DNA of 31,449 bases. Source: JAADEM01 sp965371855 (GTDB lineage Bacteria > Bacteroidota > Bacteroidia > Bacteroidales > Marinilabiliaceae). This document shows, in pieces, positions 16,442 to 23,908 of this stretch. Below the pieces are notes generated by a model. That model had not been told where the DNA came from. It searched no databases and was given only the letters and a program-made list of their open reading frames with translations. The translations under genes and the position numbers were made by a program. Numbering within the stretch: the stretch's first letter is position 1; the number at the start of each line of letters is the position of its first letter. The stretch lies in assembly GCA_965371855.1 (NCBI GenBank), contig CBDUZZ010000058.1:1-31449 (forward strand), in the 5' to 3' direction.

Positions 16442-16879
16442 TTAGTTAATTTGTTTGTTGCTTTTAAAGCCTACAAGTAGTAATGCAATGCCGGATGTGC
16501 TTTTTTCATGATCAAGTTTTGCTTCAACAATACATTCTAATGAGCCTTCTACCTTAAAATCCCAATAAGCTGCATTATCAAAAGATTCGTTTGTAAATAA
16601 AAGATTGCGTTCTTTGTCATACACTGAAAAAATGATGTTCTGTTCTTTAGAACTGCAAGCAACTATTCGGTATGTGCTACCGGCAAAAAATGTAGTATGA
16701 AATTCGGCTACTTCATCTTCTGTGATAAATGCTTTAAAGGGTTGTCCACTAACAATAAACGGGGATTTTATATTCTCTGTGCAATTATTTAGCAATGCTT
16801 CTTCTTGAGAATTTATAGAATTTGTACCTAGAAATGAAAAAATCAAAAATGCTACAAATGTTAAAACGCTTTTTCTCAT
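16442..16879 (-). CDS. Small secreted protein of unknown function
   Basis: The protein has 145 residues. A signal peptide (MRKSVLTFVAFLIFSFLG, cleavage near NSQ) precedes a beta-rich domain of about 120 residues with two Cys (NNCTEN and VACSS) plus one in LECIVEA. The pattern of a polar ITEDEVAEFHTTFFAGSTYRIVA-like run followed by IIFSVYDKERNLLFTN resembles pre-peptidase C-terminal (PPC)-like beta sandwiches, but this is only a fold impression. It stands 81 bp upstream of the ABCG-like transporter on the same strand and may be its periplasmic partner. Confidence 0.65.
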   Translation of the reverse strand: MRKSVLTFVAFLIFSFLGTNSINSQEEALLNNCTENIKSPFIVSGQPFKAFITEDEVAEFHTTFFAGSTYRIVACSSKEQNIIFSVYDKERNLLFTNESFDNAAYWDFKVEGSLECIVEAKLDHEKSTSGIALLLVGFKSNKQIN

Positions 16880-17052
16880 CGGACTAATATTTTAATATTT
16901 ATGTTAATGTTATATTCTGAAAAATTACTGAAAGATATTTAAAACTTTAGAAAAAAGTATGATTATGTAGAAAAAAAAAATGAATTTTTAAAAATGAATA
17001 CTTTTTGTATTATTGTGTGGATTTTTAAATAGTGTGTTAAATATATAATGTT

Positions 17053-19200
17053 ATGCGAAAAATATTAATTCTGATTGTTATATCTCTGCATGTATTGTTT
17101 ACGAATAGTCTGTTTGGACAAAAACAGTTAACTCTTGAAGATGTCATTTCCGGAGGCCGTAGTTTTTATAATCACCTCCCAAAACGATTTAAAGCCGAAT
17201 TTAGAGCCAATTCTGATGAACTGGTTTTTACCCGGAACGATGTTATGTATGTTAGAGAGATTGGAAAAGATAAGGAAGAGTTACTTATTGTACTAAAAGA
17301 TTTGAATGTAAAGATTGAAAAGGCCGGAGGTAAACAATTAAATAATTGGCCAAAGATGAATTGGATATCAGATAATGAAGTTTGGTTCAAATCAGGAAAG
17401 AAATACTTAAAGTATAATATTAAAACTTCCAATGTTGAAGTTTTATCAGAAACAGAAGAGGGTGGAACTAACGATGATTTCTGCTTTGTCAATAAAAAAG
17501 TTGCCTTTACAAAGGGGCACGACCTCTACATCTCTACTGATGATGGTGCAATAGCTATAGCCAGAACTTCTATAGAAGGCATTACTTATGGTCAAACAGT
17601 TCATCGTAATGAGTTTGGTATTAACAAGGGAACATTCTGGTCACCACAGGGTAACTTTCTTGCATTTTACCGAAAAGATGAATCAATGGTTAAGGGTTAT
17701 CCATTAGTAAATATTGAAAGCAGAATAGCAACCGTTGAAAATATTAAATATCCTATGGCCGGCATGACCAGTGAGGAAGTTTCGGTTTGTATATATAATA
17801 TTCATAATGTAGATACAATATATCTGAAAACAGGCTCTCCTGTAAATAGATATTTTACCAATATCGCCTGGTCTCCCGATGAGAAATTCTTATTGGTGGC
17901 TGAACTTAACCGAGGACAAAATCATATGCAACTAAACAAGTATCGTGTTTCTACCGGTGAGAAAGTTTCTACTCTTTTTGAAGAGAAAGATGAACAATGG
18001 GTTGAACCACAGCATCCTGCCTTGTTTGTTCCCGGCTCAAAAGATATGTTTGTTTGGCAAAGCAATAGTGATGGCCATAATCATCTTTATTTGTACGATA
18101 TTAATGGTAAGCTGATAAGGAAACTTACTAATGGTGACATTGAGGTTACTGGTGTTACAGGTTTTGATATAAAGGCAAAAAATCTTTTTTTCACAGGAAC
18201 TACAGGGGATGCTATGAATAACTATGCTTATGTTGTATCATTGTCAAATGGGAAAGTTAAGAAGATCATATCAACAGAAGGTAACCATTATGTAAAAGTA
18301 AGTGGTGACGGAAAATATATTCTCGATTTTTATTCTTCTCTGAACGTGCCGTACAAAGTTGATTTACTCAGTGTGACAGGAGAAGTTGTAGAGGAGCTGT
18401 TCACTGCTTCTAATCCGTATGATGAAGTTGATTTTGGGAAGATAAAGCTGCTAAAAGTAAAGGCAGCAGATGGAAAAACAGATATTAATGCACGTATTGT
18501 ATTGCCTCCGGATTTTGATCCTTCAAAGAAATACCCGGTAATTGTTTATGTATATGGAGGACCTCATTCGCAATTAGTGAAAAACAGATGGCTTGGAAGT
18601 GCTTCGGGTTGGCAGTTGTATATGGCTCAAAAAGGATATATAGCTTTTACACTGGATAACAGGGGAACATCAAACAGGGGGGATGAGTTTGAACAGGTTA
18701 TCCACAGGCAATTGGGTGAGATTGAAGTGGCTGATCAGATGAAAGGAGTAGATTACCTGAAATGTCTTTCTTATGTTGATACTACACGAATTGGAGTTCA
18801 TGGTTGGAGTTACGGTGGTTTTATGACTGTTTCTCTTATGCTTCAGCATTCAGATGTGTTTAAGGTTGGTGTTGCCGGCGGTCCGGTGATTGATTGGAAA
18901 TATTATGAAGTGATGTATGGAGAGCGGTATATGGATACTCCTCAGGAGAATCCTGAAGGATATGATGCTGCCAATTTGAAAAAGCAGGTTAAAGGACTAA
19001 AAGGCAGGTTGATGATTATTCATGGAGCTATTGATCCGGTGGTGGTATGGCAACATAGTCTCTCTTTTGTCAGGTCTTGTGTGGAAAATGAAGTTCAATT
19101 AGATTATTTTGCCTATCCCAGACACGAGCATAATGTACGTGGACATGACCGTGTTCATCTGATGAAAAAAGTAACACAATATTTTGAAGATTTTTTGTAA
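17053..19200 (+). CDS. S9 family prolyl tripeptidyl/dipeptidyl peptidase
   Basis: The protein has 715 residues with a signal peptide ending near FGQKQ. The N-terminal eight-bladed DPPIV propeller spans about 60-470, with the YRKDESMVKGYPL segment providing an acidic substrate-binding residue. The C-terminal alpha/beta hydrolase has Ser586 (GWSYGG), Asp661 (GAIDPVV) and His693 (RHEHNVRG). The spacing of 75 and 107 residues equals that of Porphyromonas prolyl tripeptidyl peptidase (Ser603/Asp678/His710), so a tripeptidyl activity is likelier than plain DPP IV. It removes Xaa-Xaa-Pro from peptide N-termini in the periplasm. It is monocistronic, with divergent spacing of 173 bp from the secreted protein gene. 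Confidence 0.92.
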   Translation: MRKILILIVISLHVLFTNSLFGQKQLTLEDVISGGRSFYNHLPKRFKAEFRANSDELVFTRNDVMYVREIGKDKEELLIVLKDLNVKIEKAGGKQLNNWPKMNWISDNEVWFKSGKKYLKYNIKTSNVEVLSETEEGGTNDDFCFVNKKVAFTKGHDLYISTDDGAIAIARTSIEGITYGQTVHRNEFGINKGTFWSPQGNFLAFYRKDESMVKGYPLVNIESRIATVENIKYPMAGMTSEEVSVCIYNIHNVDTIYLKTGSPVNRYFTNIAWSPDEKFLLVAELNRGQNHMQLNKYRVSTGEKVSTLFEEKDEQWVEPQHPALFVPGSKDMFVWQSNSDGHNHLYLYDINGKLIRKLTNGDIEVTGVTGFDIKAKNLFFTGTTGDAMNNYAYVVSLSNGKVKKIISTEGNHYVKVSGDGKYILDFYSSLNVPYKVDLLSVTGEVVEELFTASNPYDEVDFGKIKLLKVKAADGKTDINARIVLPPDFDPSKKYPVIVYVYGGPHSQLVKNRWLGSASGWQLYMAQKGYIAFTLDNRGTSNRGDEFEQVIHRQLGEIEVADQMKGVDYLKCLSYVDTTRIGVHGWSYGGFMTVSLMLQHSDVFKVGVAGGPVIDWKYYEVMYGERYMDTPQENPEGYDAANLKKQVKGLKGRLMIIHGAIDPVVVWQHSLSFVRSCVENEVQLDYFAYPRHEHNVRGHDRVHLMKKVTQYFEDFL

Positions 19201-19211
19201 AAGGGTCTTTA

Positions 19212-19284
19212 GGAACAAGGTGCAAGGTGCAAGGTGCAAGGAACAAGGTGCAAGGAACAAGGTGCAAGGAACAAGGTGCAAGGT
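19212..19284. repeat. Heptad tandem array GGTGCAA/GGAACAA x10
   Basis: Ten consecutive 7-nt units in two forms: GGAACAA, GGTGCAA x3, then GGAACAA/GGTGCAA alternating three times, ending GGT. It begins 12 bp past the S9 peptidase stop. Open frames across it (such as HLVPCTL repeats on the minus strand) are low-complexity artefacts. Confidence 0.9.
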
Positions 19285-19324
19285 AAAATGTTTATAATAT
19301 CGAACGATCAATGTTCAACCGCAT

Positions 19325-19383
19325 ATTCCTAATTCGTAATTCCTAATTCCTAATTCCTAATTCCTAATTCCTAATTCGTAATT
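19325..19383. repeat. Heptad tandem array ATTCCTA/ATTCGTA x8
   Basis: Eight exact 7-nt units: ATTCCTA, ATTCGTA, ATTCCTA x5, ATTCGTA, then ATT. It is the same unit family as the arrays around guaA, 12 kb away. It abuts the stop codon of the outer-membrane protein gene on the minus strand. Confidence 0.9.
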
Positions 19384-21328
19384 AATAAAACGTAGGTCTA
19401 AAAGGGATATCCGGGTAAAAATCTTCAAATTTTTTGGATGCCTCTCCCTTTAGTTCAAAGTTATATGGAGTCATACCTGATGGTACATTGGGCATAAATG
19501 CAATTCTTATTTGAATAGTTTTAAATACAAGGTTATCATTTCTTATCCTAAGACCTCCTCCAAAACTGAAATAAGCTTTATTATTGAATACTATACTTTT
19601 TCCATCTCCAATAAACCCAACATCAGCAAAAGAGAAGAAAGCAAACTGGAAACCAAAAAACTTGCGATGTTTAAAAAAAACATTTTCTGTTTTTATAACA
19701 AATTTCTCTGTGCCTTTGATAGGAAACCTTGAGAATCCTGTTACTCCTTGTTTGGATTCATTTAAATAAGTGTACTCAAATGGTAATCTGTTAAATCCCT
19801 TCAAATATATTACATCAATGAAACTTCTGATTTTACAACATTCAGCGGCCATTAAACGACTGATAAATGTACCTGTAAAACGTATTGTCCCTTGTTCCTG
19901 TTTTCCTTCATTTATAAAGGTTGCAGCATCTATACCTAAAGCAAGATATCCGATGTTTGGTACAATGGTTTTCCCCATACTAAAACTGAATCCGATATAA
20001 GGTCTTTGCGCAACTTTGTTATGATTGAATCCCGCGGTAATAGAGGTCATGAAACCGTAAGGAACATCCTCGGTGCGTCCGAAAGAGTAAATAAGGTTGT
20101 TTTTATAATAATTTCGTTTTGCGAATGTTACAGAAGCAAAGTAATAATGGTTCTTTTCGAAAAAAGGATAAATATTCAGAGAGTCTTCAATATTAAAAAA
20201 TTCACTGTTGATATTTTGTACAGCAACATAAAGTTTTGATTTATCAAAATAGTTATCTGATGAAATTGAAAATGAATGACCAATCCATAAGTTTGATATA
20301 GAATAATCGAATGGTGTATTTAAGTCAATTTGGTCAGATCCTGTAATGCTGTAATTTAAATAGGATCGGTTGAGTATTAATCCTCCGCCAGTTTTAGTTT
20401 CAAACCGGTAAAAGCTTCTGTCAGCTTTGAAGTATAACTCTTTTTTAATGTTTTTATTAGTATATAATGCGTCTAAATCTATCAGAGAACCATACACATT
20501 TTTAACTCTCACTCCTGTCTTAAACCCGTAATTTGGGTCATCGCGGGGAGTAAAAGTGAATGATTGTAGAAATCCGAGTCCCTGACCAAAAAGGTTTGTA
20601 CTATAAAGTGTCACATCAGGATAATTGTTCGTTAGTCCTGCTTCAAATGCATGCGGAAACTGATCTTTGGAGATTATCAAAATATCAACAAAGTTTGTGT
20701 CAGTTTCATTTTTTCTTATTATTATTTTTGCATCTGATATATAACCAAGCTGCCTTAATAAACGTTCACTTTCATCAATTTTCTCTTTTGTAACATATTC
20801 CCCTTCTTTTATAGATATATTATTTCTTAAGATTATTGTTGAAGTTGGTATTCGTGTATTATTTCCAATTATTGCAAACCGGCTGTTAGAGATTTTTGTG
20901 GTATCTTTTACTGTCGGTCCGAAAGGTGGAAGTTTTTTAAAGTAAATGTTTTTAATGCGTTTATCCTTTATCGATTCAAAATCTTTTGAATAGTCAATAT
21001 CTCTGTTTTTAGAAGGTTTTTGTTCATTTATCAGAAGGTCATATAGCCATTTATTGATTTGTGTTTTCGAAGCATTTTTATCAAAGAATTCTACAATAGG
21101 ATCTTTTTTCGTTAAAAAAGAGGAGTCTATTTTGGTTTTTTGCTTGTGTATAGGAATATATGTGATTATTGAATCTTTTTGTTTAATTACAATTGTATCG
21201 GTGCCGAGAAAGGCCCTGTTTTCAGGAAAATACGTTGCTTTAGCGTATGATGTAAAATGAAAAAATATCAACAAATACAACACAAGCCTTTCTTTAGCAA
21301 GTAGGTAGAATAAAAAGCTCCAGTTCAA
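19382..21328 (-). CDS. BamA/TamA-like outer-membrane protein
   Basis: The protein has 648 residues. A hydrophobic N-terminal signal (about 1-30, ending SYAKA) precedes a variable region, then one POTRA-like module (about 145-225: RFAIIGNN, TIILRNNISIKEGEYVTKEK, LGYISDAKIIIR). The rest is a 16-strand-type beta barrel of the Omp85 surface-antigen kind, ending in aromatic FRPTFY. The long unassigned N-terminus and single POTRA distinguish it from true BamA; a lineage-specific Omp85 role in lipid or protein export is likely. It is 28 bp downstream of the PepSY-associated gene on the same strand, so they probably share a transcript. Confidence 0.75.
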   Translation of the reverse strand: MNWSFLFYLLAKERLVLYLLIFFHFTSYAKATYFPENRAFLGTDTIVIKQKDSIITYIPIHKQKTKIDSSFLTKKDPIVEFFDKNASKTQINKWLYDLLINEQKPSKNRDIDYSKDFESIKDKRIKNIYFKKLPPFGPTVKDTTKISNSRFAIIGNNTRIPTSTIILRNNISIKEGEYVTKEKIDESERLLRQLGYISDAKIIIRKNETDTNFVDILIISKDQFPHAFEAGLTNNYPDVTLYSTNLFGQGLGFLQSFTFTPRDDPNYGFKTGVRVKNVYGSLIDLDALYTNKNIKKELYFKADRSFYRFETKTGGGLILNRSYLNYSITGSDQIDLNTPFDYSISNLWIGHSFSISSDNYFDKSKLYVAVQNINSEFFNIEDSLNIYPFFEKNHYYFASVTFAKRNYYKNNLIYSFGRTEDVPYGFMTSITAGFNHNKVAQRPYIGFSFSMGKTIVPNIGYLALGIDAATFINEGKQEQGTIRFTGTFISRLMAAECCKIRSFIDVIYLKGFNRLPFEYTYLNESKQGVTGFSRFPIKGTEKFVIKTENVFFKHRKFFGFQFAFFSFADVGFIGDGKSIVFNNKAYFSFGGGLRIRNDNLVFKTIQIRIAFMPNVPSGMTPYNFELKGEASKKFEDFYPDIPFRPTFY

Positions 21329-21356
21329 TGTATACTGATTTAAGTTTATAATAAAC

Positions 21357-21911
21357 TTAAATATACATAAAAAGGAGAATTAAAGGAATAATTATTCCGG
21401 CAATTGTTAACCAGGCACCTCTATGTTTTATTCCGTTCTTACCTTTTAAAATAAATAAACCGCTTATTGCCAGTATGATTAATGCAACACTGAAGATATC
21501 AGAAAACCATTTCCAAATTTCTCCGGGGTTATAATGTAATAAATTTACTTCATAAAAAACCGGTCTTTTACTTAGCTTTTCATAAAATGTTTTACCTGTA
21601 TTGAGGTTTATACCAACAGTTCCACCTTCTTTCAAAAATATTTTAAGCTCACCGGCAGCAGGGAAATAGTGTTTCCGATAGTTATCCTCTTCGCCTATTT
21701 GTTGCAAAATTTGATTTACTGCCTCTTTTTCATTGGAGTTAATAGAAGCTGGAACTTCAATTGTTAATGTTTTACTGGTAATAGTGTAGTTTGGGTTCCA
21801 GTCGTTACGGTGGTTTAGTGCAATGCCGGAAAGGGCATAAATAATTGTCATGCCTGTAAAGAAATACCCAAGGTCACGGTGAGTAGCACGGTTTATCCTG
21901 CGAAGTTTCAT
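21357..21911 (-). CDS. PepSY-associated transmembrane protein
   Basis: The protein has 184 residues. TM helix 1 is at about 13-32 (LGYFFTGMTIIYALSGIALNH), then a soluble PepSY-like loop of about 100 residues, TM2 at about 138-157 (FSVALIILAISGLFIL) and TM3 at 163-182. The HRDLGYF start and SGIALNHR after TM1, with HY before TM2, give paired His that could bind haem, as in PepSY-TM iron-reductase-like proteins. It lies downstream of a His-rich OB-fold-like lipoprotein and upstream of an outer-membrane barrel, compatible with a metal-related envelope group. The role is not proven. Confidence 0.8.
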   Translation of the reverse strand: MKLRRINRATHRDLGYFFTGMTIIYALSGIALNHRNDWNPNYTITSKTLTIEVPASINSNEKEAVNQILQQIGEEDNYRKHYFPAAGELKIFLKEGGTVGINLNTGKTFYEKLSKRPVFYEVNLLHYNPGEIWKWFSDIFSVALIILAISGLFILKGKNGIKHRGAWLTIAGIIIPLILLFMYI

Positions 21912-21997
21912 CTTTTGAAATGCTTAAATGATTTAGTAGTTAGTGTCGTCAAATTTCAACTAACGTATGAGGTTCCTTCGTTATACCTTCTCGGAAT

Positions 21998-22085
21998 GAC
22001 GTCATTGCGAACACGAGGAACAGCCTGTCCCGGGAATCGGGAAGAATGAAGCCTGCCTGCTGCAGGCAGGCAATCTTCGAACGAA
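21998..22085. repeat. GC-rich extragenic palindromic element
   Basis: The segment reads as a conserved intergenic repeat of the GTCATTGCGAACACGAGGAAC type. It contains a TCCCG-GGAAT-CGGGA hairpin and a perfect 10-bp palindrome GCCTGCCTGC-T-GCAGGCAGGC (about 22052-22072), ending near AATCTTCGAACGAAATAG. Its GC content is far above its surroundings. It is probably a non-autonomous, REP-like element; related sequences are common in Bacteroidota intergenic DNA, from memory. Confidence 0.7.
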
Positions 22086-22201
22086 ATAGTAATTTTGACT
22101 TGACACGAAATACTTTATAAGATAAACGTTTATCCTTTGTGTTTTAATATATTGATGTAGTTAAAATAAACAAATCACCGAATCAACACATTAACACAAC
22201 T

Positions 22202-22708
22202 TTAATTCTCAACAACACTAAACTCATCACAGATCATTTCAAAATTCTTAATTTTTGTTTCTGCAGCACAGTCCCCGCTTGTTGAATCTTTTGAAGTAGT
22301 TTCATCCGTATGATTTTTGTGCTCTTCTTTATCTTTATGCTCTTCGTGTTTTTCGCTGTTTTCTTCCATAAGTGTAATCTTGCCTGTAGCTATAACTGTT
22401 TCTCCTTCTAATGTCTGCTCAAACAGGGTGATGTCATTTCCAGCTATTACTTTTACCGGGCTGTCTTTATCTGTTCCGACCAAAAACATTTTTTTACCAC
22501 TATGCTTGCAGGTATGAACAACTAATCCTTTTATGCTTATGGTTTTTTGTATATATATATTAGGATTAGCTACCAGCGAATCTACTTCTACTATTGTTAC
22601 TGTATTGGCAGCATTAGCTTCTTCTGAAGTATTAGATTTCTTATTTGATGATGAATTGCAAGAAAAGAAAATAAAAGTTAAGGCTGTGATAAAAATAATA
22701 TTTCTCAT
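22202..22708 (-). CDS. Lipoprotein with an OB-fold-like domain and a His/Glu/Lys-rich segment
   Basis: The protein has 168 residues. Signal peptide with lipobox FFSC (Cys17). A low-complexity linker precedes an OB-like beta domain (VEVDSLVANPNIYIQKTISI, KGLVVHTCKHSGKKMFLVG, ETVIATGKITLM). A charged segment at about 113-135 with repeated H-E-E-H-K and E-E-H-K-N-H may bind metal. A Cys pair (CAAE and MICDE) is near the end. I do not recognise a named family. A second, truncated copy of its first 20 codons lies at 23691-23753, marking a duplication around the MntA/HepT pair. Confidence 0.7.
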   Translation of the reverse strand: MRNIIFITALTFIFFSCNSSSNKKSNTSEEANAANTVTIVEVDSLVANPNIYIQKTISIKGLVVHTCKHSGKKMFLVGTDKDSPVKVIAGNDITLFEQTLEGETVIATGKITLMEENSEKHEEHKDKEEHKNHTDETTSKDSTSGDCAAETKIKNFEMICDEFSVVEN

Positions 22709-22863
22709 TGTTTTATGTTTTTCGTTATAAATTGAATTTTATATTGATGGCAAATATAGTTTTATTGTTACTATAAAAAAAGCTCCCTCTTGGGAGCTTT
22801 TAAAATGCATGAAATTGGGATTTACTTTTTCATTATAGCAATCCCTTTTGATGTGCCAAACCA
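22683..22863. repeat. Direct repeat copy 1: lipoprotein start, terminator, propeller tail
   Basis: 181 bp matching 23728-23908 at about 93% by hand count. From left to right it holds the first codons of the OB-fold lipoprotein, its upstream region, a terminator hairpin, and the end of a minus-strand reading frame FGTSKGIAIMKK-stop. Confidence 0.85.
22784..22805. terminator. Terminator hairpin upstream of the OB-fold lipoprotein
   Basis: AAGCTCCC-TCTT-GGGAGCTT, 8-bp stem with A7 before it and a T-run after it, so it may act in both directions. It would end the minus-strand frame that stops at 22822. A near-identical hairpin sits in the second repeat copy (about 23824-23845). Confidence 0.8.
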
Positions 22864-22923
22864 CATCTCTTTGTCACAAGTTTCCAGAATGTTACCTGCA
22901 AGCATGACCAAAAAATCAGACAT
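22822..22923 (-). pseudogene. Stranded C-terminal tail of a propeller-like protein
   Basis: A 33-codon frame reads MSDFLVMLAGNILETC, then DKEMWFGTSKGIAIMKK and a stop. The DKExWFGTSxG pattern is that of two-component-regulator propeller (Reg_prop) blades, so this looks like the last blade of a longer gene. In the second repeat copy the same tail reads FGTAKGIAIMKK, with three synonymous changes and one Ser/Ala change, evidence that it was once a real coding end. The body of the gene has been replaced by the MntA/HepT insert. Confidence 0.55.
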
Positions 22924-22933
22924 ATAATAAAAA

Positions 22934-23266
22934 ATGATTATCTTTGAAAAAAGCATTATGCAGAAGATTCTTGAAAATAAAATAAATGACATAAAACGGA
23001 TTTGTCTCGCATTAGGGGTGAAAAGACTTTATGCTTTTGGTTCAGTTGTTTCTGATAAGTTTAGAGAAGACAGCGATATTGATTTTTTAATATCCTTCGT
23101 TGAAAACCTTTCAATTGAACAATATACAGATAATTATTTTGCTCTTCAGTATAAATTAAGGGACTTGTTTGAACGAGAAATAGACATTGTTACCGAGCGG
23201 ACTTTATCGAACCCTTATTTCATTGAAAGCATAGATGAAACAAAAGAATTAATTTATGAAACGTGA
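22934..23266 (+). CDS. mntA: MntA-family nucleotidyltransferase antitoxin
   Basis: 110 residues, or 102 if translation begins at ATG 22958. The minimal nucleotidyltransferase motif is intact: GSVVSDKFREDSDID (GSx10DxD) followed by FLISF, and a third acidic residue in EIDIV. In MntA/HepT systems this enzyme adds AMP units to a Tyr of HepT and so neutralises it. TATCTTTG at 22939-22946 fits a -7 box; if it is the promoter the true start is 22958, leaving a very short leader. The gene overlaps the HepT gene by 11 bp. Confidence 0.85.
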   Translation: MIIFEKSIMQKILENKINDIKRICLALGVKRLYAFGSVVSDKFREDSDIDFLISFVENLSIEQYTDNYFALQYKLRDLFEREIDIVTERTLSNPYFIESIDETKELIYET

Positions 23267-23594
23267 GATTAAAAAATGCCTTTTTGACATCAAAACATCA
23301 ATTGACTCAATAAATGAATATCTCGGTGAAAGCAGGGATTTCTTTGAATACCAAGAAAACAAACTACTACGAAGAGGAATCGAAAGAGAAATTGAAATTA
23401 TTGGCGAAGCGATGAGCAGGATTCTTAAACTTGACCCTGACATCCAAATTATTAATGCGAGGAAGATAGTTGATACACGAAATTGGGTTATACATGGGTA
23501 TGATAAAGTTGATGATGTAGTAATATGGGGGATTGTTTCAAATCATCTTCCAAAACTGAAAATAGAGATTGAAGAAATGTTAAAACAGGAATAG
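23256..23594 (+). CDS. hepT: HepT-family HEPN ribonuclease toxin
   Basis: 112 residues, all helical. The HEPN catalytic motif Rx4HxY is intact as RNWVIHGY, where the Tyr is the residue AMPylated by MntA. HepT is a metal-independent RNase whose release stops growth, in some systems in response to phage. It overlaps mntA by 11 bp and ends about 130 bp before the second flanking repeat. The pair is complete with no lesions, unlike the TOTE remnant in the other insert. Confidence 0.87.
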   Translation: MKREIKKCLFDIKTSIDSINEYLGESRDFFEYQENKLLRRGIEREIEIIGEAMSRILKLDPDIQIINARKIVDTRNWVIHGYDKVDDVVIWGIVSNHLPKLKIEIEEMLKQE

Positions 23595-23690
23595 AGCCAG
23601 CAGGTAAAAAGCTATACCCAATAAGGGTTTTATAGCGGAATGAAACAGCAGTACGATTAAGAAAGCCCACAAAATTTTCAATTTTGCCTT

Positions 23691-23753
23691 TTAAAATTGC
23701 AGAAATATTGTAAAATTAAAAAATAAAGCTGTGATAAAAATAATATTTCTCAT
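23691..23753 (-). pseudogene. N-terminal remnant of the OB-fold lipoprotein
   Basis: Twenty codons beginning MRNIIFITAL match the signal peptide of the lipoprotein at 22708 and then diverge into FFNFTIFLQF and a stop without the lipobox Cys. It is a duplicated 5' end left beside the MntA/HepT pair. Confidence 0.75.
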
Positions 23754-23908
23754 TATTTTATGTTTTTCGTTATAAATTAAATTTTTATTGATGTGCAAAT
23801 ATGGTTTTATTGTTGCTATAAAAAAAGCTCCCTCTTGGGAGCTTCTAAAATGCATGAAATTGGGATTTACTTTTTCATTATTGCGATCCCTTTTGCTGTC
23901 CCAAACCA
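23728..23908. repeat. Direct repeat copy 2 (partner of 22683-22863)
   Basis: Same 181-bp length, about 93% identical, same order of elements, including the terminator hairpin at about 23824-23845. Its right end joins the 3' end of a beta-barrel gene out of frame at the shared sequence CCAAACCA. Confidence 0.85.

Noticed and set aside
19070..19311. Minus-strand ORFs with repeated HLVPCTLFLAPC-like text
   Set aside because: The translation is simply the 7-nt array read in frame, overlapping the end of the S9 peptidase; no start signal or family.
7144..19383. Tandem 7- and 8-nt arrays considered as CRISPR
   Set aside because: Units are directly adjacent, far too short and without spacers; no cas genes in the window.
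20560..20793. Plus-strand ORF inside the outer-membrane protein gene
   Set aside because: Shadow of the minus-strand POTRA/barrel gene, no domain or start signal.
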